11,404 nt of DNA from an uncultured Treponema sp. GTDB lineage: Bacteria; Spirochaetota; Spirochaetia; Treponematales; Treponemataceae. The notes beneath the pieces are model-generated. The model was not told the origin of the DNA and searched no databases. It saw only the letters and a list, made by a program, of their open reading frames with translations. The stretch is from contig CALDID010000276.1 in the NCBI GenBank assembly GCA_937901865.1, positions 1-11,404 of the forward strand, given 5' to 3'. A program made the position numbers and the translations under genes. Every line of letters begins with the position of its first letter. Positions within the stretch are counted from its first letter, which is position 1. Shown here piece by piece: positions 1-6,016 of the stretch.

Positions 1-1381
1 CGCTGGCGGGCAAAATGTCAGTTACAACAGGCTCGCCTTTGGTAATCGTGCCTGTTTTATCGAGTGCGACGATGTTCACTTTGCCCGTCATCTCCATTGC
101 GGCGGACGTCTTGAACAAAATGCCGTTTTTCGCCGCCTTGCCGTTCGCCACCATAATCGCCACAGGAGTCGCCAAGCCGAGCGCGCACGGGCAGCTAATC
201 ACCAGAACCGAAATCCCGCGAGAGAGCGCAAAGCCGAAATCTTGACCGACAAGAAGCCAGATAATCGTCGTCAGAAGTGCCACTGCAATGACCGACGGCA
301 CGAACACGAGGGAAACTTTGTCGGCGATTTTCGCAATCGGAGCTTTTGTCGCCGCCGCGTCGCTCACCATTTGGATAATGCGCGAAATCGTCGTGTCTTT
401 GCCCACCCGTGCCGCGCGGCATTTCAAAAAGCCGTTTGTATTGAGAGTTGCCGAAGTTACGCTGTCGCCTGCCTTTTTGTCAACAGGGATACTTTCGCCC
501 GTGATAGCCGATTCGTCGATTGCGCTTTCGCCCTCGATGATAACGCCGTCCACCGCGATTTTTTCGCCAGGCCGTACGACGAACGTATCTCCGACCGCCA
601 CTTCCTCGATTCGCACGGTGATTTCCTCTCCGTTACGGATTACGGTCGCTTTTTGTGGCGCGAGGTTCAGCAAGCCTTTGAGTGCATCTGTCGTGCGCCC
701 TTTAGAGATGGATTCGAGCAATTTGCCGACCGTGATGAGCGCAACAATCATCGCCGCGCCCTCAAAGTAAAAGTCGTTCATCAAGCTCATCACCGCTTCT
801 TCTTCGCCCCGCACGACCGCGCCCGTCATCAAAAACAGCGCATAAGTGCTATAGGCGAAAGACGCGGCAGAGCCAAGCGCGACGAGCGTATCCATATTTG
901 GAGAAAGATGGAGCAGAGAGCGAAAGCCGCTGGTGAAAAACTTTTGATTTATCATCATCACAATCGCAGACAAAAGCAGCTGCACTAAGCCCATTGCGAC
1001 GTGGTTTCCGTCGAAAAACGGGGGCAGCGGAAAGCCGAACATCATGTGTCCCATCGAAAAATACATCAGCACGCACAAAAACGCAATCGACGCGATGAGC
1101 CGCTTTTTCAGCGCAGGCGTTTCGCTTTGGAATACGGCATTTTGCGCAGTATGTTCCGACGACGCAGCAGATTCCTCGCCCACAGAACTCGCGCCGTACC
1201 CTGCGTCTATCACGGCTTTTATCACGGCGGCACTATCGGCATTGCCCTCAACCCCCATCGAGTTCGTCAAGAGGCTCACCGAACAAGACTGCACGCCTGC
1301 GACTTTTGACACAGCCTTTTCGACACGCGCACTGCACGCCGCGCACGTCATTCCCGTTACGTTATACTGCTTCACCGCCAT
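1..1381 (-). CDS. copA: Cu(+)-exporting P1B-type ATPase, 3' part missing
   Basis: P1B-type ATPase that pumps monovalent copper out of the cytoplasm at the cost of ATP. The visible 460 residues contain one N-terminal HMA metal-binding domain (GMTCAAC, Cys13 and Cys16), the first membrane segments, the actuator-domain TGES loop (294-297), the intramembrane CPC metal site (Cys397 and Cys399, in SCPCALGLATP) and the phosphorylated Asp441 of DKTGT. The nucleotide-binding domain and last helices, roughly 270-290 residues in this family, lie beyond position 1. The CPC motif and the csoR neighbour favour Cu(+) over Zn/Cd. The ATG overlaps the TAA of the preceding gene by one base (TAATG), and AGGTG lies 5 bases upstream, so translation is probably coupled. 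The gene is visibly GC-richer than the right half of the window. Last gene visible of the csoR operon; identity is very secure. Confidence 0.96.
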   Translation of the reverse strand, partial: MAVKQYNVTGMTCAACSARVEKAVSKVAGVQSCSVSLLTNSMGVEGNADSAAVIKAVIDAGYGASSVGEESAASSEHTAQNAVFQSETPALKKRLIASIAFLCVLMYFSMGHMMFGFPLPPFFDGNHVAMGLVQLLLSAIVMMINQKFFTSGFRSLLHLSPNMDTLVALGSAASFAYSTYALFLMTGAVVRGEEEAVMSLMNDFYFEGAAMIVALITVGKLLESISKGRTTDALKGLLNLAPQKATVIRNGEEITVRIEEVAVGDTFVVRPGEKIAVDGVIIEGESAIDESAITGESIPVDKKAGDSVTSATLNTNGFLKCRAARVGKDTTISRIIQMVSDAAATKAPIAKIADKVSLVFVPSVIAVALLTTIIWLLVGQDFGFALSRGISVLVISCPCALGLATPVAIMVANGKAAKNGILFKTSAAMEMTGKVNIVALDKTGTITKGEPVVTDILPAS

Positions 1382-1746
1382 TATTTCACCTCTTGTATTG
1401 ATACAACGCTGTATCCTGCGCCCTCAACTGCCTTTTTCAGCTCATCGTCGCTCACTTCGCGGCTAAACGACACGACGGCAGTTTTCTTTTTCAGGCTGAC
1501 TTTCGCCGCCACTCCGTCAAGACGGTTCAAAGAGTTCTGAACGTGATTTTGGCAATTTTCGCACGTCATTCCCTCGATTACGAGCCTTTTTTCGCCGAGC
1601 TTTGCGCCCTCAAGCGTCTTTTCCTCTGCAATCGTCTTTCCTCCGCCGCCGCAACAGCCGCCGTCGCCGCTAAAGTGCTTCTTTGAAGACAAAAACGCCG
1701 CCACCGCTACAGATGCAATCACCAAAACAATAATGACATTTATCAT
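1381..1746 (-). CDS. Membrane-anchored HMA-domain metal-binding protein (copper chaperone-like)
   Basis: A 121-residue protein with three parts. Residues 3-19 form a single hydrophobic N-terminal helix without a signal-peptidase site. Residues 26-36 are a Gly-rich linker with vicinal Cys31-Cys32. Residues 53-121 form an HMA (ferredoxin-like copper-binding) domain with GMTCENC (Cys62, Cys65). The HMA part matches CopZ-type chaperones, which bind Cu(+) and hand it to CopA. The anchor plus CCGGGG resembles the small FeoB-associated Cys-rich membrane proteins, but there is no feoB here. It lies 22 bases after csoR and overlaps copA by one base, so it should be induced by copper with both. By inference it is a membrane-tethered replacement for soluble CopZ that delivers copper to CopA. 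Ribosome site AGGGGG lies 6 bases before the ATG. Confidence 0.85.
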   Translation of the reverse strand: MINVIIVLVIASVAVAAFLSSKKHFSGDGGCCGGGGKTIAEEKTLEGAKLGEKRLVIEGMTCENCQNHVQNSLNRLDGVAAKVSLKKKTAVVSFSREVSDDELKKAVEGAGYSVVSIQEVK

Positions 1747-1768
1747 AATATACCCCCTAACCTATATG

Positions 1769-2116
1769 CTATTTTATCATTCTCTGCAAAATCACATCGA
1801 GTTCATCAAGCACATAATCGTTTCCTTTGCGCACATTATTCGCAACGCAAGAATGAATATGCTCGGAAAGAAGCACTTTGCTAAACGAGTTCAAAGCCGC
1901 TGTAACCGCCGTTACTTGCATAAGAATGTCGGTGCAATACGCGTCTTTGTCTATCATATTCTTTAATCCGCGGATTTGCCCCTCGATTCTGCTGAGGCGA
2001 TTAACAAGAGATTTATGCTCTTTCTCATCTCTCACCTTTTTCTTTCCGCTCAGCTCCACAGTGATTTCTTCTGTTACGTCTTCCTCTTTCTCTTCCATAC
2101 CGTCGCAACAACTCAT
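1769..2116 (-). CDS. csoR: CsoR-family copper-sensing transcriptional repressor
   Basis: Member of the CsoR/RcnR family of all-helical metal-sensing repressors. The core motif RLSRIEGQIRGLKNMI (40-55) is typical. The ligands are Cys61, His86 and Cys90; their spacing (25 and 29 residues) is identical to Cys36/His61/Cys65 of Mycobacterium tuberculosis CsoR, and Tyr60 precedes the first Cys as in that protein. This Cys-His-Cys set indicates Cu(+) rather than nickel or formaldehyde sensing. The protein is 115 residues, longer than many relatives, because of an acidic N-terminal extension of about 30 residues that starts MSCCDGM with a vicinal Cys pair. The start is supported by GGAGG 7 bases upstream. 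First gene of the operon leading to the HMA protein and copA, so it probably represses its own promoter, which carries a matching operator. Confidence 0.93.
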   Translation of the reverse strand: MSCCDGMEEKEEDVTEEITVELSGKKKVRDEKEHKSLVNRLSRIEGQIRGLKNMIDKDAYCTDILMQVTAVTAALNSFSKVLLSEHIHSCVANNVRKGNDYVLDELDVILQRMIK

Positions 2117-2152
2117 ATAAAACCTCCGTAATAAATGCTGTTTTCACGACAT

Positions 2153-2181
2153 ACTATATACACTCTATGGGTATCTGTCAA
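2153..2181 (-). promoter_or_regulatory. csoR-hma-copA promoter with CsoR-like operator in the spacer
   Basis: Read leftwards, the -35 TTGACA (2181-2176) and the -10 TATAGT (2158-2153) are 17 bases apart, one mismatch from consensus. The spacer contains ATACCCATAGAGTGTAT (2174-2158), an imperfect inverted repeat with half-sites ATACCC and GTGTAT. It resembles the TACCC-n-GGGTA type of CsoR operators known from low-GC Gram-positives. A repressor here would cover both polymerase contact sites. The predicted mRNA start is near 2146, about 30 bases before the csoR ATG. Confidence 0.75.
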
Positions 2182-2221
2182 GCAGTATAGCTTATTTTCG
2201 CAAAAGCAATATATAAAAAAA

Positions 2222-2250
2222 TGGACATTTTTACAGAAAGGGTTTAGAAT
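2222..2250 (+). promoter_or_regulatory. Promoter for the 126-residue unknown protein
   Basis: TGGACA (2222-2227), 17 bases, then TAGAAT (2245-2250): each hexamer has one mismatch to the sigma-70 consensus. Predicted start near 2257. The -10 is embedded in a small inverted repeat GTTTA (2242-2246) / TAAAC (2255-2259), which may be chance. It is divergent from the copper promoter, with the two -35 boxes about 40 bases apart. Confidence 0.6.
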
Positions 2251-2284
2251 AGGATAAACGTAATGAAAGGGGAAGAGGTATTTT

Positions 2285-2665
2285 ATGGAAGTTTTGGATT
2301 CAGAAAGCTCTGAAAGTGCATATACAAGTATAGGCGAGTTTGTAAAAAATACGGTGTTCAATGTCGCGTTTCACGGCGCAAAAGGGATAAAAGCAGGAAG
2401 CAAGATTGTCGGCGTAAACTTGAGATTCGACAAGGCAAGCAAAAAGATGTATATCGACATATTTGCAGACTGCGGGATTTTTCGGCGAAAGAAAAAAGCT
2501 CCGAGCATTGAATGTGTGCTAGAAGACGAAACAACAACGTTTGAAGAGCTGAAAAACGGGATTGTTCAATATCTTTTCAATAAAGGAGTTTTCGAGAACT
2601 TCTTAAACAACAATTTTTCTTTTACGGTAGATTCACAGCCTGCAATAAATAAAGGGCTTAGATAA
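2285..2665 (+). CDS. Conserved-looking protein of unknown function
   Basis: I do not recognise this 126-residue protein. It has no signal peptide, membrane helix or Cys-based metal site (one Cys at about 64, one near 78). It reads as a small soluble alpha/beta protein: a short acidic Ser-rich start, a strand-like stretch (about residues 42-61, VGVNLRFDK then KKMYIDIFADCG), a basic patch (RRKKK) and a helical acidic segment around ETTTFEELKNG, then a Phe/Asn-rich C-terminus (FENFLNNNFSF). A purine-rich GGGGAAGAGG lies 5-14 bases before the ATG and a good promoter is upstream, so expression is likely. It is transcribed alone, divergently from the copper operon; that position alone does not argue for a metal role. 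The stop codon lies at the edge of the repeat array. Confidence 0.7.
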   Translation: MEVLDSESSESAYTSIGEFVKNTVFNVAFHGAKGIKAGSKIVGVNLRFDKASKKMYIDIFADCGIFRRKKKAPSIECVLEDETTTFEELKNGIVQYLFNKGVFENFLNNNFSFTVDSQPAINKGLR

Positions 2666-2806
2666 AAGCGTACAGTATAGCCGCTCTTTAGTGTAGCGAT
2701 TACATACTCTTTAGCGTACGAATTGGTCGCTCTTTAGTGTAGCAATGTGAGTGTCTTTAGCGTAGCGATTATTTGCTCTATACTGTACACTCAAGAGCGA
2801 ACCATT
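2661..2806. repeat. 23-bp-period imperfect tandem array with inverted ends
   Basis: Units with core CTCTTTAG(T/C)GTA begin at 2684, 2707, 2730, 2753 and 2776, exactly 23 bases apart; the last is altered to CTCTATACTGTAC, and a very diverged unit may begin at 2661. Units 1 and 3 share TTTAGTGTAGC, units 2 and 4 share TTTAGCGTA, so there is also a 46-base higher-order period. The outer ends carry a perfect 11-base inverted repeat, GTACAGTATAG (2670-2680) and CTATACTGTAC (2778-2788). A second inverted pair, 2721-2741 against 2786-2806, matches at 18 of 21 positions. It fills most of the 223-base gap between two genes. Confidence 0.8.
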
Positions 2807-2811
2807 TTGCG

Positions 2812-2829
2812 AAGTTTTTTTTAAAACTT
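2812..2829. terminator. AT-rich hairpin, possible weak terminator of the upstream gene
   Basis: AAGTTTT (2812-2818) and AAAACTT (2823-2829) are perfect inverted repeats around TTTT. The eight-T run (2815-2822) also follows the long imperfect stem 2721-2741/2786-2806, so the two together could stop transcription of the unknown gene. The hairpin alone is AT-only and weak. Confidence 0.35.
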
Positions 2830-2875
2830 TTATAAAAAGAAATACGCAAATCTGTTAAAAATGTCATTCGTGATG

Positions 2876-2881
2876 TATAAT
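2876..2881 (+). promoter_or_regulatory. Consensus -10 box of the PilZ gene (leaderless start)
   Basis: A perfect TATAAT ends 7 bases before the ATG at 2889. Transcription starts about 7 bases after a -10, so the mRNA should begin at or next to the start codon. No Shine-Dalgarno-like sequence precedes the ATG. No good -35 is visible at 16-18 bases; the best is TGTTAA. Confidence 0.55.
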
Positions 2882-2888
2882 AAAAAAT

Positions 2889-3692
2889 ATGACTACAGAT
2901 TTAGAACTTTTTGGTCGTAAGACTTTTTTCATTGCACCAACAGAGGATTTAATTCCTGAAAGCTACCTGTTCGAATTTATCGAGCAAGGATTTGAAACTT
3001 ATATCATCAGCGCAGACGACGAAAACGCACTGAAAAGCAAAGTTTCTATTATTCTCAATCAATTCCCTCATTCCATTTTGTTTTTCAACATCGACAAAGA
3101 CATCGTTGATTGGAAACTCTTTCTTTCTACTCTCAGAGCGGAGCAAAAAAACAATTTTCTCCTCGGTATTCTCTTTAACCGCACGAACGACGAGAAGGGG
3201 GAAAGAGTGCGCAGCGAATACAGCAAAATTGCGCATATTGACGCTGGCTTTTTGGCGTTGCAATCGGACAATGCGGATAATTTTTTAGCGATTCAAACGG
3301 TGCTGAGCGCAAACAAGGCGCGCGGCAGACGAAACAGCGTGAGAGCAGAATGTGATGAAAAAAGCAGAGTTGAGTTCGACCACAACGGTTTTAGCTACAA
3401 GGCTAGACTTTTGGACGTGAACGAAACTAACTTCTCTTGCAATATCGAAGATATTATTCCTGATTTCCCGATGTTTGAGCAGATTCACAATGTTACTCTT
3501 TTTATGGACGGATTGACGCTAAAGGTAAGCGCGGCTCTTATTATGAAGCGACTTTCTAAAAAAGAAAAAAAGTGTATCTTTATGTTTATCAAAAAAGACG
3601 GCACGCCTGATTTGGAAGAAGATACCGCAAAAAAATTGAGCAAGAAGATTTGCGAAATCATCTTACACAAAAATATGATGAGTTTTGCATAA
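2889..3692 (+). CDS. PilZ-domain protein with degenerate c-di-GMP motif
   Basis: A 267-residue cytoplasmic protein. Residues 10-130 alternate hydrophobic strands and helices and look like a receiver-type alpha/beta domain without a phosphorylation site. Residues 145-260 fit a PilZ beta-barrel: RxxxR is present as R148-NSV-R152. The second c-di-GMP motif, normally (D/N)xSxxG, reads D176-V-N178-E-T-N181, so Ser and Gly are both replaced by Asn. Binding of c-di-GMP may therefore be weak or lost, or the protein may act by protein contacts. The N-terminus (LELFGRKTFFIAP) resembles a family I associate with Treponema, which supports this start despite the missing ribosome site. It sits 66 bases before the chemotaxis receptor on the same strand with no clear promoter between, so the two may be co-transcribed. 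The likely role is control of motility or envelope by c-di-GMP. Confidence 0.75.
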   Translation: MTTDLELFGRKTFFIAPTEDLIPESYLFEFIEQGFETYIISADDENALKSKVSIILNQFPHSILFFNIDKDIVDWKLFLSTLRAEQKNNFLLGILFNRTNDEKGERVRSEYSKIAHIDAGFLALQSDNADNFLAIQTVLSANKARGRRNSVRAECDEKSRVEFDHNGFSYKARLLDVNETNFSCNIEDIIPDFPMFEQIHNVTLFMDGLTLKVSAALIMKRLSKKEKKCIFMFIKKDGTPDLEEDTAKKLSKKICEIILHKNMMSFA

Positions 3693-3758
3693 ACTTTTTC
3701 TAGCGAACAAGTACCGCAGTCTTCGTATTCTTCAATTCACAAATGGAGGAAATAAAAA

Positions 3759-5843
3759 ATGATGAGTATAAGACAGAAAATCAACGGAGCAATGATGATT
3801 ATTGTTCTGTTGGCTAGCACAAGCATTGTTTTGTTTTCGTGGAGAAAATCGAGTGCAGAGCTGTTTGCGGCGGTGGAGAAAGGCAATTTAAGCCTTGCCC
3901 ACGCAACAGCTTCGGATATTTTCAACATCAATGACCGTGAGTTTAAGATGCTTGAAACGCTTGCTAATCTCGATGAAATCCGTTTAATCGAAAATACAAA
4001 AGAAACTATGCACGATAAATGGAGGCTCATAAACAGCGCAACAGGCGGAAACAAAAAGTATTTGGGAATGGCTATTTATGATGAGAAGGGAATAGGTTGG
4101 ACAACAACAGAAAAATGGAGCGATTTGCACGAAAGAGAATATCTTGCTCGTTCGATGACTGGCATAAAAGCAATTATGGACCCAAACTGGAGCCCTGTAA
4201 ACGGCAATCTGTCCACGTTCTACGCCCTCCCCTTTCGCGACAAAAACGCAAAGCAAATCGGCGAAGTTGTAGCCGTTCTTGACAGCACCGATTTGTGCAG
4301 AACAGTCGCTTCTATCAATGTAGGGCTTAATTCTCACCCCTCTGTTATCAATATGAAGACTGGAAAATACGTTGCCCATGCAGATGAGCAAATCGTAAAA
4401 GACGGCAAAAGCATTACAGACAACGCAGGAGATAGCTTTAAAGCAGTGATTGCGCGTATTCAAAAGGGAGAAACAGGAACGGCATCATTCTTTGACGAAA
4501 CTGCTCGGCAGAAAATGTCTGTTGCGTTTCAGCCTATTCCAGATAGCGATTGGGCGGTTGTGTGTATGGCTCCGTATTCAGACTTCTTTAACGGAATTTC
4601 ACAGCTTTTAGTAAATATGATTGTGATAGCTGTCATTTCGCTTATTGTGGCGTTTGCAGTAGGGCTGTTTGTTGTGAATATCGCAATTCGACCGCTCAAT
4701 CACGTTAGCTCCGCAATCGACGGCATTGCGTCAGGAGATGCGGATTTAACACGCCGATTAGACGTTCATGGCAAAGACGAAATAGCACAGCTTGCAACAG
4801 GATTCAATTTTTTCACCGAAAAACTGCACACGATTATCACCGAGCTCAAAGGCTCTAAAGATGATTTGAACAGTTACGGCGAGCGATTGGGCAATATGGT
4901 GCAAGACAATGCGAATTTCCTTGATGCAATGGTGTCTTCTATAAAAGATGTGAACACAGAAATCTACAATCAGCACGACAAAGTAAACAGTTCTGTTGCG
5001 GCGGTAGGAGAGATTTCTGAATCTGTGGAGCAGCTGCGCGATTTGATTCAAAAGCAGATTTCGAGTGTTGAGCAAGCGTCTAGTGCTGTTACGCAGATGA
5101 TTAGCAATATAGGCTCTGTTACCTCGTCAACAGAACATTTGGCGCAAGATTACACAAACTTTCAAAACGACGTGGGCAAAGGTATTTTGCAGCAGCAGGA
5201 AGTCAGCCGAAAGATTCAGCTTATTGTAGAGCAATCAAAGATGTTGAACGAGGCAAACAAGGCGATTTCTACGATTGCAAGCCAAACAAACCTCCTTGCA
5301 ATGAATGCGGCTATTGAAGCGGCGCACGCAGGCGATGCAGGAAATGGGTTTGCGGTTGTTTCTGACGAAATAAGAAAGTTGTCTGAAACCTCGGCGAACG
5401 AGTCAAAGAAAATCGCCTCTCAGCTTAAAGATATTCGTTCTAGCATTGAAGGGGTTTTGCAGGCAGCAGAGCTTTCTGACAAATTCTTTTCAGTTGTCGC
5501 TGGCAAGCTGAAAGGCACGGGAGATTTAGTTCTTGAGATAAAATCTTCTATGGAAGAGCAAAGAGAAGGCTCTAAGCAGATTAATGACGCTTTAGGCGAA
5601 ATGAACAATGCAACCGCTCAAGTTCGTTCTGCGTCTGAAGACGTGGATAAATCACGGCAAGGCATCATAGGAGATGTGAACAGCTTGAAGCAATCTTCTG
5701 ACCAAGTGAAAACACAAGTCGAAAATATGGAAGAGAACATAAAGAAACTTGAACAAGAAGATGATTCTCTTTTGAATATTGCGACGGCAATAAATGGCTC
5801 AATTTATCGAATCGGAAATCAAATCGACCAATTCAAAGTCTAA
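3759..5843 (+). CDS. Methyl-accepting chemotaxis protein, dCache sensor
   Basis: Chemoreceptor of 694 residues with complete architecture. TM1 is at about 12-28. A periplasmic double-Cache domain spans about 30-280, with motifs such as AIYDEKGIGWTTT and DLHEREYLARSMTG that are typical of amino-acid or organic-acid sensing Cache domains. TM2 is at about 283-310, a HAMP domain starts at Arg311 (RPLNHVSS, then DADLTRRL and DEIAQLATGF), and a long coiled coil carries the signalling tip QTNLLAMNAAIEAAHAG at 509-525. The tip binds CheW/CheA and is well conserved (Met and His for the commoner Leu and Arg). There is no C-terminal CheR-binding pentapeptide. The ligand cannot be read from the sequence. 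The start is fixed by GGAGGA 8 bases before the first of two ATGs. No che genes are nearby, so it feeds a chemotaxis array encoded elsewhere. Confidence 0.95.
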   Translation: MMSIRQKINGAMMIIVLLASTSIVLFSWRKSSAELFAAVEKGNLSLAHATASDIFNINDREFKMLETLANLDEIRLIENTKETMHDKWRLINSATGGNKKYLGMAIYDEKGIGWTTTEKWSDLHEREYLARSMTGIKAIMDPNWSPVNGNLSTFYALPFRDKNAKQIGEVVAVLDSTDLCRTVASINVGLNSHPSVINMKTGKYVAHADEQIVKDGKSITDNAGDSFKAVIARIQKGETGTASFFDETARQKMSVAFQPIPDSDWAVVCMAPYSDFFNGISQLLVNMIVIAVISLIVAFAVGLFVVNIAIRPLNHVSSAIDGIASGDADLTRRLDVHGKDEIAQLATGFNFFTEKLHTIITELKGSKDDLNSYGERLGNMVQDNANFLDAMVSSIKDVNTEIYNQHDKVNSSVAAVGEISESVEQLRDLIQKQISSVEQASSAVTQMISNIGSVTSSTEHLAQDYTNFQNDVGKGILQQQEVSRKIQLIVEQSKMLNEANKAISTIASQTNLLAMNAAIEAAHAGDAGNGFAVVSDEIRKLSETSANESKKIASQLKDIRSSIEGVLQAAELSDKFFSVVAGKLKGTGDLVLEIKSSMEEQREGSKQINDALGEMNNATAQVRSASEDVDKSRQGIIGDVNSLKQSSDQVKTQVENMEENIKKLEQEDDSLLNIATAINGSIYRIGNQIDQFKV

Positions 5844-5935
5844 CCGTCACAGACGGGTTTGTAGGCACCGCCTATTCTGTCAGTTTTTTGCCCCTCCCCT
5901 CGCCTGCTAGGAGATGGGCAAGGGGTGAGGTTTTT
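5844..5935 (+). terminator. Terminator block of three hairpins after the chemoreceptor gene
   Basis: Directly after the stop come two perfect 5-bp stems with 3-base loops, CCGTC-ACA-GACGG (5844-5856) and TAGGC-ACC-GCCTA (5862-5874). A GC-rich imperfect stem follows: CCTCCCCTCGCC (left arm, from about 5893) with GGCAAGGGGTGAGG (5917-5930), then TTTTT (5931-5935). The third is a convincing intrinsic terminator. The block is much GC-richer than its surroundings and may belong to a dispersed repeat family. Confidence 0.7.
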
Positions 5936-5973
5936 GAAAAACAGACGAGGGCTGACTTGTAGAATACAGGTAG

Positions 5974-6010
5974 CTTTGTATAGCACAAAGAATTATTACT
6001 TTGTAAGGAG
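5974..6010 (+). promoter_or_regulatory. Two mutually exclusive hairpins next to the ribosome site
   Basis: CTTTGT (5974-5979) pairs perfectly with ACAAAG (5985-5990) around ATAGC. A second copy of CTTTGTA (5999-6005) can take the same ACAAAG partner, and that alternative stem ends against the AAGGAG ribosome site (6005-6010) of the response regulator. This is a possible translation switch, valid only if the mRNA starts upstream of 5974; no convincing promoter was found. Confidence 0.35.
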
Positions 6011-6016
6011 TTATAT

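Noticed and set aside
242..988. A 248-codon open frame on the plus strand.
   Set aside because: It lies fully opposite copA, is rich in Arg/His/Cys as expected of an antisense shadow, and has no ribosome site.
2661..2806. A CRISPR array.
   Set aside because: Units are contiguous at 23 bases with no constant repeat and unique spacers of normal length, and no cas genes are present.
3693..3758. A sigma-28 (flagellar) promoter before the chemoreceptor, from TAAACTTT.
   Set aside because: The expected GCCGATAA-like -10 is absent at the right distance; co-transcription with the PilZ gene is as likely.
5957..5984. A promoter TTGTAG-N16-TATAGC for the response regulator.
   Set aside because: The -35 matches only three of six positions; TAGAAT at 5960 also lacks a spaced -35. 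Too weak to annotate.
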